Assembly (NCBI GenBank): GCA_028866275.1
Contig: JAGWIK010000016.1
Coordinates: 1 to 41,523, forward strand
Length of the DNA: 41,523 nt
From: Alphaproteobacteria bacterium
GTDB lineage: Bacteria > Pseudomonadota > Alphaproteobacteria > UBA9219
Direction of reading: 5' to 3'
Shown here: positions 1 to 7,083 of the stretch, one piece after another
How positions within the stretch are numbered: position 1 is the stretch's first letter
How the letters are laid out: each line of letters starts with the position of its first letter
The notes under the pieces: model-generated
Told to the model about the DNA's origin: nothing
What the model saw: only the letters and a program-made list of their open reading frames with translations
The model's database searches: none
Program-made: the position numbers and the translations under genes

Positions 1-102
1 GTCCATTTCCTGACCCGCGACCAGCAAGGCATTGCGAACCAGATGAACCATCTGTTCTTCCTGCTGCTCGGTCAATTTGCCGGTCGTCGCGTTGGTCGTC
101 AT
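1..102 (-). CDS. N-terminal fragment of an unknown protein (runs off left edge)
   Basis: The reverse strand opens with ATG at 102 and stays open for 34 codons to the window edge. The visible N-terminus (MTTNATTGKLTEQQEEQ and on) is polar and Gln/Glu-rich, with no signal peptide. An AAAGGAA ribosome-binding sequence lies about 6 bases before the ATG, which supports a real start. Too little is visible to name a family. The gene points away from the phage-like ORF on its right and is separated from it by about 300 non-coding bases. Confidence 0.6.
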   Translation of the reverse strand, partial: MTTNATTGKLTEQQEEQMVHLVRNALLVAGQEMD

Positions 103-416
103 GGCCGTTCCTTTCACCCTTGTATCCTAGCATCGATTCCCGAAACTAATTGCCGGAAAATACTGGGGCACAAGGGTTTTTGTAGCCTTTCTATGCTTAA
201 AGACTGCTTAAAAATTCCGGCAATTTTATGCAATTTCCGCCGCGCACCGCGGATTCACAGGAATCTTGCGCGCAAGTATTTCCCCGATGCCGAAAGCAAT
301 AGCGCAAGCTTAACGGAAGATTAATTTTCCCAAGGAAAACGCCGGATGATTTTTCTGCAAAAAACATTTCCCCAAAAATCGTCATTCCGGCGCAAGCCGG
401 AATCCAGAAACCACAC
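103..416. other. Intergenic region without a convincing gene
   Basis: This roughly 310-base stretch is more AT-rich than its surroundings and separates the left-edge gene (minus) from the phage-like ORF (plus). Open frames cross it on both strands, but none has a ribosome-binding site or protein-like composition. It must hold the promoter of the left-edge gene; no strong -35/-10 pair stands out. The only recognisable element is the 28-bp palindromic repeat at 380-407. Confidence 0.6.
380..407 (+). repeat. Dispersed 28-bp palindromic repeat, copy 1
   Basis: This 28-mer reads CGTCATTCCGGCGCAAGCCG followed by GAATCCAG. Its core ATTCCGGC-GCAA-GCCGGAAT is a perfect hairpin. Exact copies occur at 34771-34798 and, inverted, at 34869-34896; a variant with CCC/GGG arms is at 38039-38066. 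All copies are intergenic. This copy ends only 9 bases before the putative start of the phage-like ORF at 417. Confidence 0.85.
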
Positions 417-761
417 GTGCATAATGGCGTTGTCGTCAATGTCATTGTTGCCGAAGCTGACTTTTTTAAGACATTTGTCGATGGTAGCCCCGGCACATGG
501 ATTCAGACATCTTACAACACACGCGGTGGCACTCACTATGGTGCGAGCAGCAACACGCCTGATGGCGGCGTCGCGCTACGCGGGAATTATGCTGGCATCG
601 GCTACATCTATGATGAAAAGCATGATGTTTTCTATCCGCCACAACCGTTCCCAAGCTGGACTATTGCCGCGCCGACATGGACGTGGACGCCGCCAGTATC
701 AAAGCCCACGACAGGCGGCCCTTATTCTTGGAATGAAGCAACCTTGGCTTGGGTGACGTGA
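417..761 (+). CDS. Small phage tail-fibre-like protein, probably 5'-truncated
   Basis: This 114-residue ORF starts with GTG. Its central and C-terminal part (GNYAGIGYIYDEKHDVFYPP, then PFPSWT, a WTWTPP segment and YSWNEATLAWV) matches, from memory, a small module common in tail or structural proteins of marine phages and their satellites, where a short acidic N-terminal strand leads into a PYPSW...W..P...Y.W.E...W pattern. Those relatives usually begin with an ATG and a few more residues; here the frame upstream of 417 runs straight into the 28-bp repeat with no ATG, so the 5' end may have been replaced. No good ribosome-binding site is seen. It could be a remnant rather than an expressed gene. 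The next gene is an FkbM methyltransferase on the same strand. Confidence 0.5.
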   Translation: MHNGVVVNVIVAEADFFKTFVDGSPGTWIQTSYNTRGGTHYGASSNTPDGGVALRGNYAGIGYIYDEKHDVFYPPQPFPSWTIAAPTWTWTPPVSKPTTGGPYSWNEATLAWVT

Positions 762-844
762 GGTGATAGAACTGCCATGCGCATGTTAACTGGCGACTCA
801 AGCTAGCTTAATTACGAACTTTTTTGTTCCACCAGAGTTGCCCC

Positions 845-1534
845 ATGATTCCATTCGACGGAAATTTTTCTCCTGAAGACCTCGATGCAACATTGAAGGG
901 CTTGGGCAAAGACATCTTTTTCGTCCAAATCGGGGCGATGGACGGGGTCACCTATGACCCCATCCATAAATTCGTCGTGAATCTGGGATGGCGCGGACTC
1001 TTGGTCGAACCGATCCCCTATCTCCATAAAAAACTGCAAGATAACTATAAAAACTGCGAAGGGCTTATTTTTTCCGAAACGGCGATTGCCGATTTCGAAG
1101 GCAGCATAGAAATGGCCAGCCTGAACCCTGCGACAATTCCTGAAGGCGTTTTTGCGCCCGGCGCCTTTGGCACCTCCACGCTGATGCCGGATCGCGGAAA
1201 AATGGCGGGCATAGGAATGCCGGCAGATATCGCGCAAATCGTCAAACACAATACGATGACGACCGAAGTCCCCTGCTGTCGGCTCAACACACTCCTCGCC
1301 AGACATCAAATAACTAAAATTGATCTTATGGTCGTCGATGTCGAAGGGGCGGACTGGATGGTTATGCGCCAGCTTTCTTTGGATGATTATCGCCCGCGCC
1401 TTGTTTATCTGGAATATACCCATCTAAGCGGTTACGAACAAATAGCCTGTGCAGCCCATTTTCGTAACCACGGCTATCGTATTTACATAGATCAAAATGA
1501 GGCTGAGAATTTTTTGGCGGTACGGCCGGAATAG
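845..1534 (+). CDS. FkbM-family SAM-dependent methyltransferase
   Basis: This 229-residue protein has the FkbM/Methyltransf_21 pattern. An N-terminal FVQIGAMDGVTYDPIHKFV segment corresponds to the SAM-binding 'D/QIGANDG' motif and is followed by WRGLLVEPIP. A later LMVVDVEGADWMVMRQL segment is the conserved 'DVEG.E...L' motif. The family O-methylates sugars or other small substrates, often in glycan or secondary-metabolite loci; the substrate here cannot be read. ATG at 845 is preferred. A TTG at 824 would add seven residues, and neither has a strong ribosome-binding site. It lies alone on the plus strand between a phage-like ORF and yejF, which suggests an accessory gene. Confidence 0.8.
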   Translation: MIPFDGNFSPEDLDATLKGLGKDIFFVQIGAMDGVTYDPIHKFVVNLGWRGLLVEPIPYLHKKLQDNYKNCEGLIFSETAIADFEGSIEMASLNPATIPEGVFAPGAFGTSTLMPDRGKMAGIGMPADIAQIVKHNTMTTEVPCCRLNTLLARHQITKIDLMVVDVEGADWMVMRQLSLDDYRPRLVYLEYTHLSGYEQIACAAHFRNHGYRIYIDQNEAENFLAVRPE

Positions 1535-1695
1535 CTGCGCCCCTATAAATTAGACGGTTATCCGTATCAATGGCGATATGATCAAGCTGAAAGGAGAAAA
1601 CAGGGTTTTGGCCTGCCTGATCGCCGCCGACGGGAAATTAGATCAGCAAAATCAGGCACTCGAATTCATACTTGATTGGTGTGCCAATTCCGCCC
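1535..1695 (+). other. Spacer with a possible gene remnant
   Basis: Between the FkbM stop and the end of yejF there are about 160 bases. A plus-strand frame beginning at ATG 1578 reads MIKLKGENRVLACLIAADGK and continues to about [12 protein letters not shown] near 1700. This stretch has protein-like composition before it runs into arginine-rich shadow sequence of yejF. It has no proper stop of its own before overlapping the convergent gene, so if it was ever coding it is a truncated remnant. No terminator hairpin was recognised for either converging gene. Confidence 0.25.
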
Positions 1696-3351
1696 TTATG
1701 CCGTTTCGACGGCGTCCAGATTCAACGCCGCGGCCAGCAACGCCTTGGTATAAGACTGCTGCGGATGCGCGAACAACGTCGCGGCATCGCCTTGCTCCAC
1801 CATCTTGCCGGCCTTCATCACCACGACATGATGCGCCAACGCGCGCACCACGCGCAGATCGTGGCTGATAAAAATAAACCCCAAACCGTGGCGGCGTTGC
1901 AAATCGCGCAGCAATTCGACAATCTGCGCCTGCACCGACACGTCCAGCGCGGATGTCGGCTCGTCCAGCACGATCAATTTGGGCTGCAAAATAACGGCGC
2001 GGGCGATCGAAATGCGTTGCCGTTGCCCGCCCGAAAATTCGTGCGGATAGCGGTGGCGTGTTTCAGGATCAAGCCCGACTTCCTTCAATGCCGCAATGAC
2101 GCGGGCCTCGCGGCTGTCGGAACCAGCCGCGGTTGCGGCCGCGCCTTCCGACGCGGGCGCGGAGCAGTCGCGACCCATTTTATGAATATCCAGACCTTCG
2201 GCGATAATATCGCCCGCCGACATGCGCGGACTTAAACTGCCGAACGGGTCCTGAAACACAATCTGCATCGACTTGCGCAGGGCGCGCAGCTCGTGCCGGG
2301 GCAGGGCGGCGATATCCCGCCCCATAAACACAACGCGTCCCTGCGCCGACAAAAGGCGCAAAATGCCCAGCCCCAGCGTCGTCTTGCCCGACCCGGACTC
2401 GCCGACAATCCCGACGGTTTCGCCCGCCCGCACGCGCAACGACACGCCGTCGACCGCGCGCACATAATCGGATACGCGGCGCAGCAATCCTTTTTTAATG
2501 GGAAAATAAACCTTCAGATCATCGACATTCAGAATTTCCGGCGCGCCGGCGGGCAAGGGCTGCGCCGCGCCTTTGGGTTCCGCCGCCAACAGCATCCTGG
2601 TATAAGGATGCTGCGGATGCGTGAACAGTTGCGCGACGGGGGCCTGTTCGACAATCTCGCCGTGCTGCATCACGCACACGCGGTCGGCCACCTTGCGCAC
2701 GATGCCCAGATCATGGGTAATCAGCAATAACGCCATGCCCAGCCGCTGCTGCAAATCCTTCAACAGCTGCAAAATCTGCGCCTGAATGGTGACGTCCAGC
2801 GCGGTGGTCGGTTCGTCGGCGATCAACAAAACAGGATCATTGGCCAACGCCATCGCAATCATCACGCGTTGCCGCTGCCCGCCCGACAATTCATGCGGAT
2901 AGGCGGTCATGCGTTTTTCCGGATCGGGCAGGGCGACCAAGTGCAGCAGCTCCAGCACCCGCGCCCGCGCCTGCGCCGCATTCATGTTTTTGTGCAGGAA
3001 CAAAACTTCGGCAATCTGCCTCCCGATGGTGTGCAGCGGGTTCAACGATGTCATCGGTTCCTGAAACACCATGCCGATGCGGTTGCCGCGTATGCCTTGC
3101 AAAACGGCCGGCTTCGCGCCGATGATCTGCTTGTCTTCGAATGTGATGCTGCCGGTCGGATGCGACGCGTTGGGATAGGGCAGCAATTGCAACAACGACA
3201 AAGCCGTGACCGATTTGCCCGACCCGGACTCGCCGACCAGAGCCAGCGTCTCCCCGCGCGCGATCTCGAACGACACGCCGCGCACAACACGGGAAATATT
3301 ATCGCCGTGGCCGAAAGTCACCGACAGATTATCGACGGAAAGAAGAGGCAT
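1696..3351 (-). CDS. yejF: Peptide ABC transporter, fused double ATP-binding protein (YejF-like)
   Basis: This 551-residue protein carries two complete ABC ATPase units. Unit one has Walker A GESGSGKS at about 40-47, signature LSGGQRQR at 155-162 and Walker B LLIADEP near 175-181. Unit two has GESGSGKT at 317-324, FSGGQRQR at 439-446 and LIVLDEP near 459-465. Each is followed by the C-terminal oligopeptide-transporter region. Length and layout fit YejF (about 530 residues), the cytoplasmic motor of the YejABEF importer for microcin C-type and other peptides. An Ala/Ser-rich insert at about 397-412 lies before the second signature. The start lies 3 bases after the toxin-gene stop, so it is probably transcribed and translated together with the toxin-antitoxin pair. 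The cognate permease yejE is on the other side of that pair. Confidence 0.9.
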   Translation of the reverse strand: MPLLSVDNLSVTFGHGDNISRVVRGVSFEIARGETLALVGESGSGKSVTALSLLQLLPYPNASHPTGSITFEDKQIIGAKPAVLQGIRGNRIGMVFQEPMTSLNPLHTIGRQIAEVLFLHKNMNAAQARARVLELLHLVALPDPEKRMTAYPHELSGGQRQRVMIAMALANDPVLLIADEPTTALDVTIQAQILQLLKDLQQRLGMALLLITHDLGIVRKVADRVCVMQHGEIVEQAPVAQLFTHPQHPYTRMLLAAEPKGAAQPLPAGAPEILNVDDLKVYFPIKKGLLRRVSDYVRAVDGVSLRVRAGETVGIVGESGSGKTTLGLGILRLLSAQGRVVFMGRDIAALPRHELRALRKSMQIVFQDPFGSLSPRMSAGDIIAEGLDIHKMGRDCSAPASEGAAATAAGSDSREARVIAALKEVGLDPETRHRYPHEFSGGQRQRISIARAVILQPKLIVLDEPTSALDVSVQAQIVELLRDLQRRHGLGFIFISHDLRVVRALAHHVVVMKAGKMVEQGDAATLFAHPQQSYTKALLAAALNLDAVETA

Positions 3352-3354
3352 GAT

Positions 3355-3624
3355 TTATCCAAACAAATCGGCATGTGTGCCGGTTCTGGCCAGCAAAACG
3401 GCGTCATCCGTAACTTGATAGATTAAAAGCCAGTCCGGTTCTATATGGCAATCCCATTTCGGTTTCCACTCGCCCCTGAGCGGATGGGGCTTGTGCTTCG
3501 GCGTCAATGTTTCGCCTTTGGCCAGATGCTCGACAACTTTATACAATTTGGAAAGATCCTTGCCCCGTTTGGCGGCGCGACGAATATCCCGCATAAACGC
3601 GCCGGACTGGACAATATCCTTCAC
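3355..3624 (-). CDS. Type II toxin, RelE/YafQ-like mRNA interferase
   Basis: This 89-residue protein is the right size for YafQ (92 in E. coli). It has the family pattern: an N-terminal helix (FMRDIRRAAKRGKDLSKL), then HPLRGEWKPKWDCHIEPDWL and LIYQVTDDAVLLARTGTHADLFG. The family cleaves mRNA in the ribosome A site; the conserved histidines (H..HPL, DCH) and the C-terminal THADLF motif are visible. The start codon overlaps the antitoxin stop by 4 bases (ATGA), the usual coupling for such pairs. Downstream, yejF begins 3 bases after its stop. No missing key residue is evident, so it may be functional. Confidence 0.87.
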   Translation of the reverse strand: MKDIVQSGAFMRDIRRAAKRGKDLSKLYKVVEHLAKGETLTPKHKPHPLRGEWKPKWDCHIEPDWLLIYQVTDDAVLLARTGTHADLFG

Positions 3625-3881
3625 GCGCCTTCCTCGTCCAGCTGAGCCTTGAATTTTTTCAGGCTCATTCTTTTGCCCCTGCCTTTATCCAATTCCCGGA
3701 ATGCCGCCAACGTTTCCCTGTTCGGAATTTTGGCGGGAAAGGGCAGGCCCCGCTGCATGGCGACTTGCCGGTAAAACATGCGCACGGCGTCGGTCGCCGA
3801 CAGGCCGAGCAGGTCGAAAACGCCTTCCGCCGCCGCCTTGGTGGCGTGGTCGATGCGAACGCTGATTTGGTCCATGCTCAT
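3621..3881 (-). CDS. Type II antitoxin, RelB/DinJ family
   Basis: This 86-residue protein has the ribbon-helix-helix N-terminus of RelB/DinJ antitoxins (MSMDQISVRIDHATKAAAEG) and the typical LGLSATDAVRMFYRQVAMQRGLPF segment; DinJ of E. coli is also about 86 residues. It should neutralise the YafQ-like toxin encoded next to it and repress their shared promoter as a complex. ATG at 3881 is chosen because a GAGGGGG ribosome-binding sequence precedes it. A frame extension to 3905 lies upstream of that site and next to the promoter, so it is unlikely. The gene begins about 25 bases after a near-consensus promoter. Confidence 0.88.
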   Translation of the reverse strand: MSMDQISVRIDHATKAAAEGVFDLLGLSATDAVRMFYRQVAMQRGLPFPAKIPNRETLAAFRELDKGRGKRMSLKKFKAQLDEEGA

Positions 3882-3910
3882 GTAATGCCCCCTCGTTACA
3901 GACATGTTGC

Positions 3911-3939
3911 ATTATACAGCAAAATACACATATCTTCAA
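3911..3939 (-). promoter_or_regulatory. Strong sigma-70-type promoter of the toxin-antitoxin operon
   Basis: On the minus strand, TTGAAG (3934-3939) is followed by exactly 17 bases and then a perfect TATAAT (3911-3916). This is the best-matching promoter noticed in the window. Transcription should start near 3904, just before the antitoxin ribosome-binding site, and would run through the antitoxin, toxin and yejF. It lies in the 71-base gap after the yejE stop. Antitoxin operators normally overlap such a promoter, but I could not define a clear inverted repeat. Confidence 0.75.
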
Positions 3940-3952
3940 GAGAAAGAAGCGC

Positions 3953-4999
3953 TTAGTTCTTTCCTGCCGCCTTGCGCGGGTCGAAGGCGTCGCGCACCGC
4001 TTCGCCGATAAAAATCAACGTCGTCAGCATGAAGGCCAGAATGCAAAACGCGCTGATGCCCAGCCACGGCGCCTGCAAATTATTCTTGCCCTGATTCAAC
4101 AACTCACCCAAAGACGGCGACCCCGGCGGCAAGCCGAAACCAAGGAAATCCAGCGCGGTCAGCGTGGTAATCGCCGAATTCAGCACGAAAGGCAGAAAGG
4201 TCAGCGTCGCGACCATGGCGTTGGGCAAGACATGCCGCCGCATAATGGCGATATCGGTCGCGCCCAACGCCTTGGCGGCGCGGACATAATCGAAATTACG
4301 GGCGCGCAGAAACTCGGCGCGCACGACATGCACCAATGACATCCACGAAAACAAAAGCATCAGCGCGAGCAGCCACCAGAAATTCGGCTGCACAAGGCTC
4401 GCCATGATGATCAACAGGAACAAAACCGGCATGCCGCCCCAGATTTCGATGAATCGCTGCATCATCAAATCGGTCAATCCGCCGAAATAGCCCTGCACCG
4501 CGCCCGCCGCAATGCCGACGACCGACGATAACGCGGTCAATGTCAGGCCGAACAAAACGGAAATGCGGAAACCATAGATAATGCGCGCCAGCACGTCGCG
4601 GCCTTCATCGTCGGTGCCCAGCCAGTCGGCGCGCGTCGGCGGCGACGGCGCGGGCTGGGGCAGATCGTAATTGATGGTGTCGTATGAATAGGGAATCAAC
4701 GGCCAGACCATCCATCCCCTGGAATCGATCAATTGGCGCACATAAGGGTCGCGGTATCGCGCTTCCGTTTGAAACTCGCCGCCGAACGCGGTTTCGGGAT
4801 AGCTTTTGAACACGGGGAAATAATAATGGCCGTCGAATTTGACCACTAACGGATGGTCGTTGGCGACGAATTCGGCGCCCAGCGTAAAGGCGAACACGGC
4901 CAGAAACAGCCATAATGACCAGAATCCGCGCCGGTTGGCCTTGAAATTGGCCCAACGACGCTGGTTAAGGGGCGACCATCTGCGCGAACTGAAAAACAT
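3953..4999 (-). CDS. yejE: Peptide ABC transporter inner-membrane permease (YejE-like)
   Basis: This 348-residue membrane protein matches YejE (341 in E. coli). It has an N-terminal membrane segment (about 27-47) and a periplasmic region with the family-typical FDGHYYFPVFKSYPE and PYSYDTINYDL. The motif DWLGTDDEGRDVLARIIYG leads into the permease domain, and the EAA loop RAAKALGATDIAIMRRHVLPN contacts the ATPase. The C-terminal DFLGFGLPPGSPSLGELLNQ is also typical. It imports peptides together with YejB, YejA and YejF. In most genomes the order is yejA-yejB-yejE-yejF; here nothing resembling yejA or yejB lies upstream, where a divergent operon begins 78 bases away, and a toxin-antitoxin pair separates it from yejF. 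Confidence 0.92.
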   Translation of the reverse strand: MFFSSRRWSPLNQRRWANFKANRRGFWSLWLFLAVFAFTLGAEFVANDHPLVVKFDGHYYFPVFKSYPETAFGGEFQTEARYRDPYVRQLIDSRGWMVWPLIPYSYDTINYDLPQPAPSPPTRADWLGTDDEGRDVLARIIYGFRISVLFGLTLTALSSVVGIAAGAVQGYFGGLTDLMMQRFIEIWGGMPVLFLLIIMASLVQPNFWWLLALMLLFSWMSLVHVVRAEFLRARNFDYVRAAKALGATDIAIMRRHVLPNAMVATLTFLPFVLNSAITTLTALDFLGFGLPPGSPSLGELLNQGKNNLQAPWLGISAFCILAFMLTTLIFIGEAVRDAFDPRKAAGKN

Positions 5000-5017
5000 C
5001 CGTTTCTTTTACCGCCC

Positions 5018-5046
5018 TTGTGCTTCGGCAAACAAGCCCCTATGTT
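5018..5046 (+). promoter_or_regulatory. Putative promoter of the TPR-bamB-der operon
   Basis: TTGTGC (5018-5023), a 17-base spacer and TATGTT (5041-5046) lie in the 78-base divergent gap before the TPR gene. Transcription would start about 25 bases before the ATG at 5078. The match is moderate (four of six bases in each hexamer) but the spacing and position are right. Confidence 0.4.
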
Positions 5047-5077
5047 TCCATCCTCAACCCGTTTTGCACGAAATGTC

Positions 5078-5722
5078 ATGACCGAACGCAACATTTTCGA
5101 CGAACTTCAGGAAGATTTCGAACGCCAACGGCTCGAAAACCTGTGGAAAAAATACGCGCCCGCGGTGATCGCGGCGGCGCTGGCCATCGTTATCGCCACG
5201 GCGGGCATGTCGGCTTGGCGGACATGGAAAACCGATCGCGACCAGAAATTGACCAATGCCTATATCGACGCCGCGCAGGAAGATCAGGACGCGGCCAAAA
5301 GCGTCGACCTGCTGCAAAAATTCGCCGCCGCCCATCCGGGGACGGATTTAGGCGCTTTCGCGCTGCTGCGCGCGGGCGCGCAACAGGCCGAACAGGGCGA
5401 CGCAGCCAAGGCGGCGGCATCTTTCGACGCCGTTGCCAACGACGCCAAGGCCGACCCCGCCTTTCGCCAGCTCGGCACCTTGCTGTCGGTGCGGGCGCAA
5501 ATGGATACGGGCGATGCCGCGGCCTTGTCGGCGCGGCTCGACCCCCTGACCGCGGACGGCGCGCCGTGGCGTTATTCGGCGCTGGAAGCGCAAGCCTATC
5601 TGGCGCTGCGCGCGGGCGATACGGCCAAGGCGAAAAAAATCTTCACCGACCTGTCGCAGGACGCGCGCGTGCCGCAAGATATCGCGGCCCGCGCGGGCGA
5701 CATCGTGCGCAGTTTTCATTAA
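5078..5722 (+). CDS. YfgM-like TPR membrane protein
   Basis: This 214-residue protein has a short cytoplasmic N-terminus (MTERNIFDELQEDFERQRLE), one membrane segment (about 29-45, AVIAAALAIVIATAGMSAW), and an Ala-rich helical periplasmic part with TPR-like repeats (AFALLRAGAQQAEQGDAAKA; YLALRAGDTAKAKKIFTDLS). This matches the YfgM/DUF2133 type, an ancillary factor of the SecYEG translocon in enterobacteria. The gene lies just before bamB and der, the same neighbourhood as yfgM in E. coli, which supports the call. ATG 5078 is chosen over an upstream frame extension because the chosen start gives the family's N-terminus and leaves room for the promoter at 5018-5046. The bamB start follows the stop by 14 bases. 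Confidence 0.82.
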   Translation: MTERNIFDELQEDFERQRLENLWKKYAPAVIAAALAIVIATAGMSAWRTWKTDRDQKLTNAYIDAAQEDQDAAKSVDLLQKFAAAHPGTDLGAFALLRAGAQQAEQGDAAKAAASFDAVANDAKADPAFRQLGTLLSVRAQMDTGDAAALSARLDPLTADGAPWRYSALEAQAYLALRAGDTAKAKKIFTDLSQDARVPQDIAARAGDIVRSFH

Positions 5723-5736
5723 GGCGGAGTTCGGGC

Positions 5737-7083
5737 ATGCGCGCGGCATTTCGGCATAGGACGGCGGCGGTCGCAATGATGCTGGCGATACCCGCGCTGT
5801 TGGCCGGGTGCGCGACCGGCAGCAAAATCGGCACCACGGTCAAAGGCACGCGCATTGCCGTTTTGGAACCCGCCAAGGCCCTGCAGGCCGACGCGACCCT
5901 GCATAATGAAAAAATCACGCTGCCGCCGCCGGTTTTGAACCTGACCTGGCAACAGGCCGGCTACGACCGCGAACATATCATGCCCGACGCCGCCATGGCG
6001 GCGCACCCGTCGATTGTGTGGACGCAGGGCATCGGCGAAGGATCCGATTCCGACTTCCAGCTTCTGGCCCACCCCGTGGTCAGCCGCGCCGATGTCTATA
6101 CAATGGACGCGCAAGGGCTGGTGACGGCCAGCGACGCCAAAACAGGCGACGAAATCTGGCAATTCGACACCACGCCGCCTGATGCCGCCGACAGCGACGA
6201 AGGCAAGGCGATGGGCGGCGGACTCGCGCTTGACGGCGGCGTTTTATACGCCACGACGGGATATGGCGATGTCTATGCGCTGGACGCGCGCACGGGGGCC
6301 TTGCGCTGGCGCAAGGCTTTGATGAACCCCCTGCGCGCCGCGCCGACCATCGCCGACAACCGCGTCTATGTCGTCAGCCTCGACAATGAACTCAACGCCC
6401 TCGACGCCGCCACGGGCGACGTGCTGTGGCACAATGCCGGGATCAGCGAAAACGCGACATTGATGGGCGCCGCCGGCCCCGCGGTCGAAGGGGATAATGT
6501 CTTCGTCGCCTATAATTCGGGGGAAATATTCAATCTGCGCGCGCAAAACGGCCGCGCCTCGTGGAGCTACTCGTTATCCTCGACGGCGCAGCAGGGCGCC
6601 TTGCCCGCCATCGCCGATATTCGCGGCCAGCCCGTCGTCGACCGTGACCGCGTCTTCGCCATCAGCCACAGCGGCGTCATGGCCGCCATCGACGCCGTCA
6701 CCGGCAATCGCGCATGGGAAATAGATCTGGGCGGCATCGACACGCCCGTGGTGGCGGGAAACGCCATTTTCGTTTATGGCAGCGGCAACCAGCTCGCCGC
6801 CCTCGACCGCGACACCGGCGGCATCATCTGGACGCGGCAACTGGCCAAACGCGCCGACCCGACCGACAAGGATTCCGACCCGGTGATCTGGACGGGCCCG
6901 ATATTGGCGGGCGGACGGCTGTGGATGGTCAATTCCATGGGCCAGCTGGCCAGCTTCATCCCCGCCACCGGCGCGCCCGACGCCGTCATCGATGTCGGCG
7001 GCCCCGTTTATCTTTCTCCCGTCGTCGCCGACCGCATCATGTATGTGATGCGTGACGACGGCACATTGGTGGCTTTAAAATAA
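5737..7083 (+). CDS. bamB: Outer-membrane assembly lipoprotein BamB (PQQ-type beta-propeller)
   Basis: This 448-residue protein has a lipoprotein signal peptide (arginine-rich start, hydrophobic core, lipobox LLAGC at about 22-26). It then has repeated propeller blades with the PQQ-repeat signature, for example YTMDAQGLVTASDAKTGDE, YALDARTGALRWRKAL, NALDAATGDVLWHN, AAIDAVTGNRAWEIDL and AALDRDTGGIIWTRQL. BamB is the scaffold lipoprotein of the BAM complex that inserts beta-barrel proteins into the outer membrane. The length is somewhat above E. coli BamB (392). The ATG at 5737 has a GGAG about 7 bases upstream. The stop overlaps the der start by one base (TAATG), as in the common bamB-der arrangement. 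Confidence 0.9.
   Translation: MRAAFRHRTAAVAMMLAIPALLAGCATGSKIGTTVKGTRIAVLEPAKALQADATLHNEKITLPPPVLNLTWQQAGYDREHIMPDAAMAAHPSIVWTQGIGEGSDSDFQLLAHPVVSRADVYTMDAQGLVTASDAKTGDEIWQFDTTPPDAADSDEGKAMGGGLALDGGVLYATTGYGDVYALDARTGALRWRKALMNPLRAAPTIADNRVYVVSLDNELNALDAATGDVLWHNAGISENATLMGAAGPAVEGDNVFVAYNSGEIFNLRAQNGRASWSYSLSSTAQQGALPAIADIRGQPVVDRDRVFAISHSGVMAAIDAVTGNRAWEIDLGGIDTPVVAGNAIFVYGSGNQLAALDRDTGGIIWTRQLAKRADPTDKDSDPVIWTGPILAGGRLWMVNSMGQLASFIPATGAPDAVIDVGGPVYLSPVVADRIMYVMRDDGTLVALK

Noticed and set aside
43-536. Overlapping short frames on both strands in the left spacer
   Set aside because: There are no ribosome-binding sites, the composition is mixed, and several run through the palindromic repeat.
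5020-5736. In-frame 5' extension of bamB to position 5020
   Set aside because: It overlaps the TPR gene in another frame, is Arg-rich shadow sequence and would bury the lipoprotein signal peptide that starts at 5737.
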